NCBI RefSeq assembly: GCF_901933205.1
Contig: NC_044573.1
Span: 64,398,993 to 64,462,992, forward strand
Length of the DNA: 64,000 nt
Direction: 5' to 3'
From: Camarhynchus parvulus
Taxonomy: Eukaryota > Chordata > Aves > Passeriformes > Thraupidae
Shown: piece after piece, positions 47,507 to 60,100 of the stretch
How the letters are laid out: every line of letters begins with the position of its first letter
How positions within the stretch are numbered: the first letter of the stretch is position 1
Position numbers and translations under genes: made by a program
The notes under the pieces: model-generated
Told to the model about the DNA's origin: nothing
The model's input: the letters and a program-made list of their open reading frames with translations, nothing else
Database searches by the model: none

Positions 47507-50500
47507 CTGCAAACCAAGACCAGAAGCTGTTACAAACTGACCCGATTTCAGCTCTGAATGCCACCATGTCTAATGGGTAGAGAGCTACAGGGGAGAGCCA
47601 GGGGAAGAAGAGTGAAGGACAGCTCTAAAACCAGTACAGATCCTTGCTTTTATCCTGAGCTTGCAAACCTGAGAATGGAGAGAAGAAAAAAAAAAAAGGA
47701 AGAAGAAAAATAGATACAGGCATTTAAGAACAGAGGAAAACAAATTCATTTCTTGCCAGCTGAGATCAGTCTAAAGAATGGGATCTCCAGAGCCCCAGAA
47801 GGCTGTGAAACAAGAAGAGCCCAAGCCAGACTGGAGAAAGTCTCTCCTGTTTAAGGTGAGGACACCATAAGGAGCCATTAGTGGCTGCAATAGTGAAACC
47901 AGCATGGAGCAGACTTTCCTTCCCTCCACAACCACTGACTCAGGATCTGTCCCTGCTGACTGTGCCTGCGCACCCATTTTTGTCAGCTCTACAGCCACAG
48001 CCTTGGTTCCAGACACCCCAACAGGCACCACCAGGGGAAGACCACTGCCTTTTTTCTTAGCAAATGCAATTGTGCTTTCATCTCAAAAACTGGAAGGAGG
48101 AGGTAATTAGGAGAGGAGCTAGTTCATGAACCTGCATGGTGTCTAGAAATGACCCTGCAGGGCAGCACATGGATAGGGCCAAGCGGTGACCTGGGGGCTG
48201 CTCCATTCTGCTCTTAGCTCTCGCTGCTCAATGCAGGAACAAGACCAGGGCCAGGACAAAAGTACCTCAAAGCAACCTCTAGCCTCAGGGAATGTTTGAG
48301 GCCATCAGAAATTCAAACAATGTTGTGGAGATGCGATGTGTCGGCCTGTCCTATCCTTCCTCTCCATTCTTCACTTGCCTGGCCTGAGAGCCCCAAGAAG
48401 AGCACCCAGGGCAGAGCTCAGGTGTCACACATGGGGCGTCTACTCTCACTTCATTCTCCTACAGCAGAACCTCAGCCACCACCCCGAGTCCTTCCCTACT
48501 GCTATGGATGGTGTGGAATAGGGAGCAGGGTTGCAGCTGAGCCAGGGGAGCTGGAGGGCCCAAGGGCAGCTCATTACCTGTGTCCACATTGAGGCCAATG
48601 CCCTGGGCCATGTCTCCTGTTGCACTGGGGAAGGGGCCCGGCGTCGTCCAGGCCGCGGCAGCGCCCGCTTCACTCTTGCCCAGTTCGCAGGGCGGGCTGA
48701 CGGGTGCGGACACGGAGGCGGGCGTGAGGCGGTGGGGGCGGACGGAGGCCGTGGGCACCAGGAGCGAGCCGTAGCGGGGGTCAAAGTGGGGCCCGTAGAC
48801 CTCGTGCATGGCGGTGGGGCGGGGGTAGGCCGTGCTCTGTGTGCCGATGTAGGGGTGGTGGTGGTGGTGATGGTGGTGGTGATGGTGGGCGTGGTGCCAG
48901 GGCTCGGGGCCGCCCTGGTGCAGGTGGCCGTGCAGGGAGGCGGGCACGTAGGGGTCGGTGGCAGCGGCGAAGGGCAGCTCACTGTGGGCGGCGGCTGCCA
49001 GGGGGCTGCTCAGGCTGGCCGGCACCGAGGAGGGCTGATACGTGCTGTTCCAGAAGGACGGCGGGAAGATGCGCTGGCTCATTGGGAAGGATCCATCTGG
49101 GTGAAGGAAGTGGGAAAGACAGTAGTGAGCACACCCCACAAGACTTGATCTCCTTTCTCTAGGGCTCTGTCCCTTCCTGAAACCCAAATGAGTCCTTCCC
49201 TTCCCTTTATTCCACAAAAAACTGGCTCCAAACAAATGCAGATTCCTCTCCAACTAAACACCCAACACACTTGTCCTATGGCTTATCCATGAAGCTGCCA
49301 CTATGTCCTCCAGCTTTTTCTTACTATGTAGATGGGCAAAAGGTTGTTACCTAAGGCAAGAGAAACATCTCTTTCCTTCAGTAGTGGAAACTACTATGCA
49401 CCACTTAAATTTTCAGGTTTGGGTTTTTCTTGTTTGTTTTTGTAATAATCTCCTTGTCTAAACATTTATGCCCAATGCTTCCTTGAAAAGCACCTGCTGC
49501 CTCAGGGCAGTAGCAAAGTGGGCAGGAACAGTGAGAGATGTGACTAAAGGCAAGTTTGAATTACTCAAATATCTGGGGGCAATTCTCCATCTATTACAGC
49601 CGTCTGTTTCTTAGGTATATTGTCAGCCTGTTTAGGAAGCCCTCAGCAGAACTTTGGAGATTGGCAGGGCAAAGACAAATACCCTACATCTTCTTAGCCC
49701 AGTTAGCAACATGCAAGATGGACTGATGATTATTAATATCACAAATAGATGTTATGTATTATTAATTTGGAATGCACACTGTTCTTGAAAGAAATAAAAC
49801 TATGTTCCTAATACTTCTTTGCCAGGGAAGTATGTCAGCTCTGAGCCTTGGCATTGCTTGGGAGAAGGGGAAGCAGTTCATGATGAGCAAAACAACCTCC
49901 TCTACTGCCATCAATTCCAGCACTGAATATCTCTCACCCATGAAATATTCTTGGACACTACAGACAGCAATCCATGCAAGGTCTGGGAAACCAGCCCTGG
50001 CTGAGCAGGTGGCCCTGTGAGGGAGGGTTACTAAGGCTGCCCACAAGGAAGTGCCAACCCTAACTCTCTGGCAGATGGAGTGTGGAGAAGATTATTCCCC
50101 TCTGCCCTGACTACTCTCGTGGGCCTGTCCAGTGTGAATCAGACGTGGATACAGAGAGCTGTGCATAAGCCACGGCCTTGGCCTTGACAGCACATGGCCA
50201 TGGACAAGTCTACAAGTCCTGTTTTCAGAAACTTAAGAGTCCTTGTCAGCACTCCAGCAATAATCAGGGTGGTGATACACGCAGGGCAAGATACAGGGAC
50301 ACACACAATAATTTCTTTTAGAGGTGGGAAGCTGATCAGATTGTTCCCACATTTGCTTTTTGCTTTGCTCCCATCACTATGACCACTCTAAACTGAAAGC
50401 TAGGGTCAACAGGGAATACACTGGTCACAGTCACAGTTTGGGAGTCACTCCGTGGCTAGTTGGGCGTAGCCCTCTCCAGGTAAAGCACCTGCAGTGAAAA

Positions 50501-53308
50501 GACAGTTTGTTTCCTCCAGCCACCTCTCAGGCTGCTTTCCCCTGGGCGATGCCCCTCTGCATAATCTGAAGGGCTTTATTCTTTCCTTTTTACCCTAAAA
50601 GGGCCAAGCAGCTGGCAGCTCCTAGCCTCAGATCCCAGGGGATGCCCGCCGGGCACCAGCCGCTGGTGGGAGGGAGGAGGGAGCTGGATGCGGAGCCGAG
50701 GCGAGGACGAGGTGCCGGCCCCGCATCTCCCGCATCCCCTGCATCCCCCGCGCCCCCCGCGCCCCCCGCTCTGGGCGCTCACCCCGCCAGGAGCCCGCGT
50801 TCCGCGCCGCCTTCGCGCTGCCCAGGGAGAAGCTGCTGGGCTGGCTGAGCGCCCGGCTGAAGTGCTCATCCACCACGGCGCTGATGTCCCCCTGGAAGTA
50901 GGTGAAGAGGACACAGCGGGAGCTGATGTACTCGGCCTCGGGGGGTCGCTCCTTCTCGGGGCTGCAGTCCTCCTCCTTGATGCTGGCCGTGGCGTGGCTG
51001 GAGAAGGAGCTGCCGGCGCTGGCGCTGCTGCCGCTCTCCGGGGCTTCCTGCATTTTGGAGTAAAAGGCGAGTTTCTGCAGGGAAGGAAAGAAAACGGAGC
51101 CGGTCACGCAGCACCAGGGTGCGCTGGCCCGCCCTGTGCCATCCGGCGTGCAGCGCCGAGCCCTCTCCCGCGGCCTTCCCGAGAGGATGCCAAAGCCTGC
51201 TCCTCCGCTGCCCGCCGTTCCCTCAGCATACACCACAATCCCCACACCCCCATGTCGCCCTCTCTAGTCCGGGGGCAGCGAAGGGACTGCAAACAGAACT
51301 GGGGGACCGAAACCCACGGGTGCCGAACGAGATGGAGCAAGAGAGCCGCCGGGTGGGGAAGGCGCGGCCGGGGGGGGCTCACACCGCCGGGTCCCCCGCA
51401 CCAAGCCCCCCAAAAAAGGGTCTTTGCAGAGCTGGCTTCGGTGCGGACGGTGGCCGCCAAGAGCCTGCAATGCCGGGACACGGGCGGGCGACGGCCGAGC
51501 ACCCACGGAGCAGTGCCGGCAGCTGGGAGAGCCGGTCCCCGGCTCCGAAAATCTATCTGGTGCCAAGAGTGTCCTGTAACCCACAGCGGCGAGGTAGAAG
51601 CAAAGAGGGGGGGAAAAAAGACTGACAGTCTCAAACACACTTCAGGGCAAAACTCAGCGTTTCCCTGGACACCAAGAAGTTCCAGGTATTTACTACAAGA
51701 TTAATCTACTATATTCCGCCGAGTGGGAGAACAGCGGGCGTTGAGAAGTTTGCCGGATGTTTCCCGTCTTCATGCGCGTTAGCGTGTCTGCAGCTGCTGA
51801 GAGTTTCTTAGCAATAAGCGCTGGGACGCGGAGCCCGGGCTTGGCCGCCGCCAGCAGAGCCTTGGGGCGGCCGGCGGGGGAAGAGCCGAGAGGACGGGGC
51901 AGAGTCTTGGGCCAAGACATGCGGTATATTTGATAATGTCACTCGTCGCGGCGACCGCCTTTCCTCTTGGCTCCCTGTTCGGACATTGAGGTAATGATCA
52001 TCCCCCTTAATAATGTCATAAGCCGGGGTTGAGAGGGTGGTGGGAGAGAAGGCAAGGTGGGGAAAGATATTATCTACTATTTGTGACGGGTCCTGGGCCC
52101 CTCTGCCGGGCACCGGAGGGGGCACAGGGACCGCCGCACGGCGGGGACTGCACCCGCCTCGGGCCCGGGGCGCCGTTCTCTGCATCCATCCCTTTTTTCT
52201 TTATGCTGGGGGAGGAAGGAATTAGTTTCTGGAAGGGGTAAGGGCGAGGCAAAACCTGGGAACGCAGAGAGGTTGAAAGGAAAGCGGTGTGCAGCAGGTG
52301 CAGCCGGGGGAGCCGCGCCTGCCCCACGCGGGACCGTGCGCGTCCCGGCGCCAGCGGATCCCCGCGCAGCCAGCACGGGCGGTGCGTGCCCGGAACATCC
52401 CCGCGGCCGGAGCGATCCTTTCCTTGAAACCTCGGCATTAGCTGATACCCGCGACCTCCCGGGCGGAGCTGCACGCTGCGGAGCGGCGGGACGTGGCTGC
52501 AGCTCACCAAGCCTCCGCGGGTCTCGCAGGCGACAGCCGCCGGCGGCCCGGGGAGCCGGAGGACGTCGAGGGGTCCCGCCGCCGCCGAGAGCGCCCCGGG
52601 ACAGGGGAGCATCCTGTAGCCCCTTGCTCGCCTTCGCAGCCGCGGCTTCCTCCGCCATCGCCAAACCGGGCAAACCCCGCAATCTCGCGTCTCTCTCGCC
52701 TCCCCCACTTCCAGAGCGTAACTCCGGAGCACCTCTCCGAGGCGGCTGCAAAATCTCTGCACCGAGCGGCTTCCACCGGGATGCCGGCGCGCCGGGGTGC
52801 GCGATGCCCCGGGAAGCCCGGCCTCGCAGCCCCCGACGGTCCGCACACACATCGCTACCCCGACGCGCCGCGCTCCGAAGTAGCCCGTCCCGGTAAAGAA
52901 AGCAAACAAGCAAACATTTTAAATCAAACAAACGAGCAAACAAACCCCCTAAAAATCCTTCTGAGGGTTAAAATCGTCCCCTCTCTCCAAAGGCATCCCG
53001 TAGTCCGTCGTTTGCCGCCGGCGTACGTACCCTGCGGAGCCCCGCACCAAGGTGGGATGCGGTTCTGCTCCGCTCACCATCGCAGGCTCCCAGATCTCCC
53101 CTCCCGCCCCCCCTTTCCCCTCCCCTTCTCCTTTTCCCTTTTTCCCTTTGGTGAGGCCCCAGATGGCCATCCTCCAGACGATACCCCTCCCACCTTCTGC
53201 CTCTTCACCGCTGTCCCCTACACGTACCTGGTGGTAGGGGCTGTAGGCTGCTGTGAAGTAGGGCTGGGAAGGACTGTAGACTTGGTACATAACATCCAGA
53301 CAGCTCAT
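47466..53308 (-). CDS. VGLL2: VGLL2, vestigial-like TEAD cofactor (4 coding exons, 310 aa)
   Basis: VGLL2 (also VITO-1) is a nuclear cofactor that binds TEAD transcription factors through its Tondu domain and acts in skeletal muscle and pharyngeal development (established). Four exons on the - strand (81, 292, 519 and 41 nt) join in frame to 310 residues plus stop, close to the mammalian length of just under 320. Visible elements: the N-terminus MSCLDVMYQVYSPSQPYFTA, a sumoylation-like IKEE at residues 59-62, the Tondu domain at about 76-103, an SFPMSQ block at 127-132, a histidine-rich region at 192-205 and the conserved C-terminus ARRYSFCGGSLLS. The start ATG has a G at -3. The gene faces ROS1 tail to tail. 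Confidence 0.97.
48578..49096 (-). CDS. VGLL2: VGLL2 exon 3, His-rich region
   Basis: The acceptor CTTCACCCAG precedes ATGGATCC; with the carried base it begins DGSFPMSQRIFPPSFWNSTY. Further on are HSELPFAAATDPYVPASLHG, WHHA followed by eleven histidines, HEVYGPHFDPRYGSLL and GDMAQGIGLNVDT. The donor is ACAG|GTAATG, phase 1. Read-through would add 38 unrelated codons and stop at 48459. Confidence 0.95.
48855..48887 (-). repeat. VGLL2: Eleven-histidine tract in VGLL2
   Basis: Residues 195-205 are eleven consecutive histidines encoded by a mix of nine CAC and two CAT codons, preceded by HHA. It appears on the + strand as GTG/ATG triplets. Mixed codons suggest selection on the protein rather than a fresh slippage tract. 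Confidence 0.9.
50783..51074 (-). CDS. VGLL2: VGLL2 exon 2, Tondu (TEAD-binding) domain
   Basis: The acceptor CTCCCTGCAG precedes AAACTCGCC. The exon reads KLAFYSKMQEAPESGSSASA, a SIKEED motif, then EYISSRCVLFTYFQGDISAV and VDEHFSRALSQPSSF. CVLFTYFQGDISxVVDEHFSRAL is the Tondu signature that contacts TEAD; VxxHF is its core. Donor CGGG|GTGAGC, phase 1. 292 nt. Confidence 0.97.
51930..52025. promoter_or_regulatory. VGLL2: AT-rich island in VGLL2 intron 1, candidate enhancer element
   Basis: Within the GC-rich intron an AT-richer stretch carries two copies of ATAATGTCA (51933-51941 and 52010-52018), 77 bp apart, plus a homeodomain-like GTAATGATCAT between them. Function is inferred only from the contrast in composition and the repeated motif. 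Confidence 0.3.
53228..53308 (-). CDS. VGLL2: VGLL2 exon 1, N-terminus
   Basis: MSCLDVMYQVYSPSQPYFTA followed by AYSPYHQ, 27 codons, then the strong donor CAG|GTACGT. The ATG (complement of 53306-53308) sits in CCAGCCATGA, a good initiation context. The N-terminus is near-identical to mammalian VGLL2 as I recall it. Confidence 0.97.
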
Positions 53309-54109
53309 GGCTGGCCGCGGCCGAGAAGTACTTTTTTTCTCATCAACTCCTGTTCTGCAAAGTGGAGTAATGCTTCGGGGGAGGGAGGTTCCCGGGGGTT
53401 AAGAGGCACCACGCACTGGTGGGAGGAGTGAGGGGGGATGAGGCCGCGCTGGGCTGTGCTGACACCCCCTCCCTGCCTTCTTTCCCTGCCTTCCGCCCTT
53501 CCTATAGCGTGGCTCCCTCCCGCAAATACGCCGGGACTGGAGGGGATCCCCGTCCGCCGGGGGCCTTTCAGCCCCGGTCCCGGCGGGTGGCAGAGGAGGA
53601 AGGAACAGAGAGACCCCGGTTCCGCAGCCGGGACTGCCCGGGAGCAGCGGGGCTGGAGGCGCAGGGCGAGCTCCGGCCACGCAGGAGGCTGGCGGGGTGC
53701 GGGGGGAACCGGGGGTCGGCGGAAGATGAGGGCTTACCCAGCGGGTCAACCCATCTCCCGCTGCTTTTGGTTTTATTTCATTTCTTTCACTACATTCGGC
53801 GTGCCTCCTGTGCCGGGTGCTGCCCCGCTGCCCCCGGGGAGGATGCCCCTGCCGCCCGTCGGCCCTCGCTCCTGGCCCGGGCGAAGTGGAACTCCGGGAA
53901 AGGCAGGGATCTGGGTGACCCCATCCAAATTCCATCAAGTCCGGCATTCGCTGGAAAATGCCACCTCCAAAGCCACACGAGTTGAGAGGTCTGATAAACC
54001 GAAGGAGGAAAAACCAGTTGCTCCCGAGGAGGATTCTCCCCAGAAACTTTTAAATCACTACAAATCCCGGGAACGGCGATACTTTTGCATTCAATAGAAA
54101 CTAAAACAA

Positions 54110-57100
54110 CGCCGGGGGCAAAGTCACGTCAAAACAACAAATTATCGTGAAGGTAAACTGGATTTACTCCCTGGCTTTCTGCTGAATGCGACACACAAAG
54201 TTGTAAATAGGTGAATGTATCTTCACTGCTCATTTTAAAGGAGTTGCATATGAGGCAGATAATTTTTTTAACAGAGATGTAAGTTCTCATTTCAATATCA
54301 ACTCTTTGAAATGTTCAGCTTCATGGTACGGGTCACAACTACTGTGAGAAGAGACTCATCTTGTTTTCTTTTAAGCACCTGTAATAAAGCAGAAAAAATA
54401 TAGGAAATGCAAGGGAAATAATATTACTCAGTTTTCAAATGATGATTGGTTACGAAAATATTGGGGGAAATCTGAAAAGAATGAGCACTATGAATTTTGA
54501 AGACCTGGAAATGTTTAAACTAATTTTAGCAGAAAAATATCATATTTAAAACAAAGTGTTGACTCTACTTTGTTTTCGTCAAAATGCAATTTTTACATTC
54601 CAAGTGTTAGAAATTGTTTTGAATGCCTGCTGTTCACCAAAATCATATTTCAGTGCCTGATGATCATGTTTCAATGTTTTCTGCACCAGGTGCAAGGTTT
54701 AAAATTCATATTTAAACAAATTTCTTTCTCTGTATTCTTGGGAATTTGGGAAATTAGTTTTTCATACTGCAGTGCAGCCTGAAACACTGTGGCTGTGACT
54801 TCTGCCTCAGTGTTGCTCCTTCCCCCATCAGACCCAATTTTGTGTTGGTGGTCAAGAAAATGAGGCTTTAAAATAAGAAATGTAACTTATAGTCTATACT
54901 TTTATTTATCGTGAGCAGTAAGCAAATAATCACAGTAGAGGGAAGGACTCACTCAGTGGCTGGTGTCCAAATTAAAGCAGTCAGCTAAAGAACAGCCCTT
55001 CCCTCCTCATGGCGAGAGACCGAGGGATCTCCCTTGGGACAACGGGATCTCACTTCTCCTCTGTGCCCCTGCTTGTGAGAGGTAGGGAGCTTTCCTAGCA
55101 CACACAGACCTGTGCCTGTCTCAAAGGTAATGGTGTGCTGGGCAAGGTACCAGAAAAGGCCCATTTCTCAGAGGTTAAGTCCTATGAACACCTGCTCCAA
55201 AGACACAAAATGCCCTCCTGCTCTTCAGACCAGCCCTCTACTGGGACTCTGTGCCATAGCAAAGGTAGGACTAAGGCTGAGCACTCACTTGTGTGGGAAA
55301 ACCCAAAGTGTAACAGCAAAATGTGTGACTGGGTGCTGTGATGTGACAGATGATCTTCCCCTTGAGAATCTCTCCTTGGGGGCTGAATTCAGGGGTTTTA
55401 CCTCACGCTCAAGTATATGCCAGGGGAATCATGTCTGATGGGGCTTGGTATGAATTAGGTCTCTTTTACAGACAGTTACTTGGCTGTAAAACTGTGCAGT
55501 GTAAGACACAAGTAAACTTCAGTGTCTTAATGCAGAGCAATAAAAACATTCATGCAAAAATGCCGGCAGTATTTTGCCTCTTTGGTGAGTCTGTGAAATT
55601 AGTCGTGGTATAGGAAATTATCCTGGGAACCCAGGGTCAGAAACTATATTCACTAACGATCTCACTGTGCATTTACAATTATATAAAAACAATCTTCCTT
55701 GGTGTTAACTAAAGAATTTTAGGTGGATTGAGTCACATAAGGAATTACAGAAACTTGTAAAGAAACAGCTGAGTTGCCTCAGAGGGAAAATTATGACAGC
55801 AGTAAAGGAAAGCACAATTTTAGAAAGGACATGGGTTAAGAACTGGCTGTGTCCCATCACACCACTGGCCTACTCCTAAGCCATACACTGGTAAATGTTT
55901 CACAGCAGTAATATGAATAGAAAATCTTGTTCGGAATAAAGAATGATAGGTTCTGATAAACAGCAAGATGCAGAAACTTGCCTCAGAAAACATTCCTATA
56001 TAAAGCAAGTCAGTGTTATCTTCTAGCTAAGCCGGAACACTTTACAAAACAAAAATCAGGTGCTACCATGAATGGTTCACCAGACAAGCAAACAGACCAT
56101 GAAACAAAACATTAACATTCAGAAAGACTGGGACAAAAACATGGTAGCACTGACCACATTAATTGTTCACCTTCCCTGGAAATCCTACATCCAGTGCCAG
56201 CCTGTCAGCCCCTGGTGTGTGAAGGTTTGAGCACTGGGTATCACATTCAGTTAAAGGATTAAGTGTTTATCATCCAGAAGGGACATTCCTGATATAACAC
56301 TCTTGCTGTTCATAATATACTTCTTTAGAAGCTCAGGGAGACTGTCACTGTTTCCAGTAATGCTGTTCTAAGTAGAAGATACCATGAGGTGTGTGGAGAA
56401 TCCAGCCTTAGCTGCAGCAATTTGCCACTCTGCTTAGCAGCCTTCAGTGTTTTTCTCTTCCAGCTTGGGTTGGCTTGGCTTCAGCCTCCAGCTGTTGGTT
56501 CATGTAATGTCTTAGTTCACTTATCTAAACAGTCCTTTTGTATGTAATATTTTCTCTTATGAAATTGATTTTATTCCATACAATATTTTTTCCTGCCAAA
56601 ATAGATGGAGCTCCTTAACTTTCTACTGCAGTTCCTCTAATAGTTTTTGTACCATTTATTTGCAACATACGTAATTTTTCAACATTGTTCTAAAATATTG
56701 AGGCAAGAATTTGTTATCTTTCTAGTGTTTGTCTTGCTGAGAAATACCTGCTTTGCAACTGATGATTATAACTATTGGGTTTTTTTGCTATAACACAAAT
56801 TTAAAGACATGACACTGATGCGCTCTTCCACTGTGATGACCACTGTATTTTCAGTATTGATTCTACAAGTACATAAAAGACATGGACTGCTTGGTGGTGA
56901 AGAGCCGATCGCATTGGGAACCTCCTGGAATTTCTTCTAAACTCTCACATATCTGACTGAGATTGCAAGTAACTAGGCTGAAAACTGTGATGATCCTATG
57001 TGAACCTAGGACACCTCCTCCTGATGCCTTGAACAGTCATCCTTTCTAAGACATTTTCCATCACTTATCTTCCCTGGTCGTAGATGTGCAACTCTTCAAA

Positions 57101-60100
57101 CAGCTCCATTCATGTGCTATTTGCTCTTGAGAATGCCAAGAGGCTCAGCAATGGGCTCAGGTGTTGCCAAATATCCCAGTTCCCACTTTACTCACCAGTC
57201 TTCTTGTTACTATGTTACCTGCCAAATTTATTGGTGTGATTTCATTTCAACTTTCAATTTACTGATGATCTTCTTGCACAGTCCACAAACAAACTAATAC
57301 AAATATTCCTATACGCTGCTCATATACTGTACTCCTATGTGACAGTAGTCATATTTCTAAATACTGAAGACTGTGTTTTGACTTGTTTCTTGTATTTTTT
57401 GTCTATTTGCTGTGTGTATTACTTATATTGAGCAGTACCAGCTCCATGAGATGATAAGTTCAGTTTCACTAGTCTTCCTATTCCTGCTCTCTACTTTACT
57501 CTCTAATGCCTCAATCTGCCTGTAGGACTCAGCACATACTTAACTTATAGCTGAATGCACTACTTGTGAGTTTATGTGGGTCAAATTTGCCTGAAATGAA
57601 TTAAGATAGATAATGCTGTTCCTCTTTCTTATCTTGTCAGTCTTTGTGCTCCACACCCCTAAAAGCTTTTTGTTTTTTAGGGCTTGGCAACTGTTACCAT
57701 GGTGTTCTCAGGGATGTTTTTGAGGTCCAGTCTCTGGGTCTGTATTAATGCAGAAGACTTTAGGCTCAAGAGCTTCTTGCTTGGTAGTTTTTGTGGATAC
57801 TGAATTAACTGACATTAAAGATAAAAAGTCAGTATTATAAATGTAGTAAAACACAAAGTAAAAATTAGGGGACACATATCACTGACTTCATTGTCTCTTT
57901 CACTGTCCTGAAAAACCTGTGTTTCAATTTCAGAGAGTTTGTATAGTTAATTTTCATCTTCCTTTGAAGGTATGATTTTTTTTCCTCTTTTCCTTTTTTC
58001 CACCTACTCCTCTAAGAACTAACTGTTAGCTGCTCATTAGCCCCATGCTTGGCTACCGTTTGGTGTGCATTTGTGCATGTGGCAGCACGTCTGCTCCAGT
58101 GACACGCTGTGCAGCAGCTGGAATGCACGCCATGATTTTTACTCCATGATGTATTTCCAGGGGAGCTGCAGCCCAGTCCAGGGTGCAGCATCTGGCACAT
58201 GTCACTCACCCGTCCTGCCCAGCCCTGACGGGCCAGAGGCATCACCTGTCTCTCCTCTACTGATGGCGGCAGATGAAGAGATCATTGTGCAGGGCTGGAA
58301 GGGAAATCCAGAGCTGTCATGAGGGAATACACTCACACGCATGAGAACACACTGAATGCATTGAATTTAGGGCTTGATTTTGTGACAGGAAAGTTCGTGG
58401 AAGTTTTTTCCCAAGTCAGCATAGGAACAGACTCCAGTTTGCCTTCAGAGGCAGAAGCAGCAGCTTTTCTGATGCAGGTGTTTTGGCACATTCAGATCTG
58501 ACCTGATCTTTTCCCCTCTTTTCCCTTCTCAACACTGACTCACCAGAAGATAAATCTGGCTTGTTCTGAGATTCATTCACCAAGATATATACTTTTTGTA
58601 TTTGTATGTAATATCTACAACACATATTTTTTCTCTGCTCAGAGCAGGAAGGTAAGTTCAGTGAAAATTTTCCTTAACAATAGCCTCCATGCACAAAATA
58701 GGAGGGATTTATGTTTTATTTTACTTTTTTAAAAAATTCCTTCCTGTGAAAGCAGAAAAAGTTTGTGTCTGCACTCTTTTGAGGTTTCTTAAGCGCCAGC
58801 CCTATTAATACAGGCACTAAACTCCTGATGTAATTGTGATATGTAGATCCCCTGCAATGTCCAGTCTCAGTGATTTTGATTGCACAGTCATACCTTTGCA
58901 CGTTTTGTTTTGAAAAAGAAAGTGGTATTATACAAAGGCTTTAATTCCTGTAAATGCTTTCATTTTAGAAGCATATTTCTTTCCACTCTTCTAGACAATA
59001 TTTCAGACAGAGGGAGGTAGGTGGCAGAGGAAGACTGCAGCTTGAGAAAGTAAGTGGCTCGATGCAAGGAGCAACAGGAAAATCAGGTTTTCAGCAGAGC
59101 ACAAACAGGTAAGGTATGTGTCTTTTAATGTCTGTACAGACTTTAGTATACTGCCAGCAACATGAAACTGGGATGAGGAAAAGAAAGGCTCTCATTTACT
59201 TCTGTGATTAAGTCTTCCTCAAGTGGAAACTTTAGTTGCTCAGGGCAAGCAATATTATATCATACAAAAGGGGCTCACTGCTTCACTTCTGTTTTATTCA
59301 GTGTGTATTTGGCTAAGCTTTGAGAGAATCCCACTAGAAAATGGTAACAGACTATATTTTAAGCAACAAAATTGCAAAATAAAATAAAAAGAAAATTCAT
59401 AGCAAAATACTGGAGGTGGAGCCATGCTACAGGGAATTGTGTTCTTGTTGCCTGGAATTGCCCCAAATAATGTAGCTCCTGGGTTAAGTGTAAATAGGGA
59501 TGATTCCAGGGCCTGGAAAATGTCTTGACTTTATGAAACTGCACAGAGACTATATTTATTTTTTTTAAATGGTTATATTTAATAGACAACTTAGTCCTCA
59601 CAGCTGCAAAATCGAACTCCATCCCATTTCTCAGAAGTGAGACTTGAAAAACAAACAAGAAGGAATGAGGAAAACAGTAAGAAAAGAATGAACAAACATA
59701 CTGACACTACAGGTATGACTGTGTGAGGGAGAAGGGGATAAAATATGTTCTTTGATTTTCATAATATCTAGATATTGCAGTCCAGTCCATTGAAAAGCAG
59801 TGTATACATAGTCATATTGTAGCCCAGATGGGAATTCTGACTTAGTTTCATATTGGTATCTGTGTAAATTTACCTCTTTTAATATGAAACGATATTAGTA
59901 TCCAGATGACTTATTTGTAATAAATAACAATGCTTCAGACTCTATTGAGGACATGTAGTTTGTGCTCCATGCCCTTGCTTGCACATAAAAATATTAGAAT
60001 AAGCATGAAAGAAATTTAATCCCACACCAAAAGCACACCCTCAAAGGCAAATGATAATGCTCATATCAGAGCTCATGTGCTGGCATCTTCAGGCAGGATG

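Larger units (their letters stand above)
50600..54110. promoter_or_regulatory. VGLL2: CpG-rich segment covering VGLL2 promoter, exons 1-2 and intron 1
   Basis: The base composition changes sharply from AT-rich flanks to GC-rich sequence with frequent CpG, with AT-richer dips at about 51600-51780 and 51900-52080. It covers the translation start at 53308 and some 800 bp upstream. CpG islands of this kind mark developmental gene promoters. No convincing TATA box was found, so a dispersed-start promoter is likely (inference). Confidence 0.8.

Noticed and set aside
52070..52943. Antisense and sense Arg/Gly/Pro-rich frames of up to 312 codons in VGLL2 intron 1 and promoter
   Set aside because: GC-rich sequence with few stops gives long open frames in several registers at once; none resembles a protein family.
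53505..53512. CTATAGG as a VGLL2 TATA box on the - strand
   Set aside because: Poor match, GC-rich context and about 200 bp from the ATG without other core elements.
53419..54097. Long + strand frames upstream of VGLL2 exon 1
   Set aside because: Same CpG-rich low-stop artefact; a divergent promoter transcript is possible but nothing in the sequence shows it.
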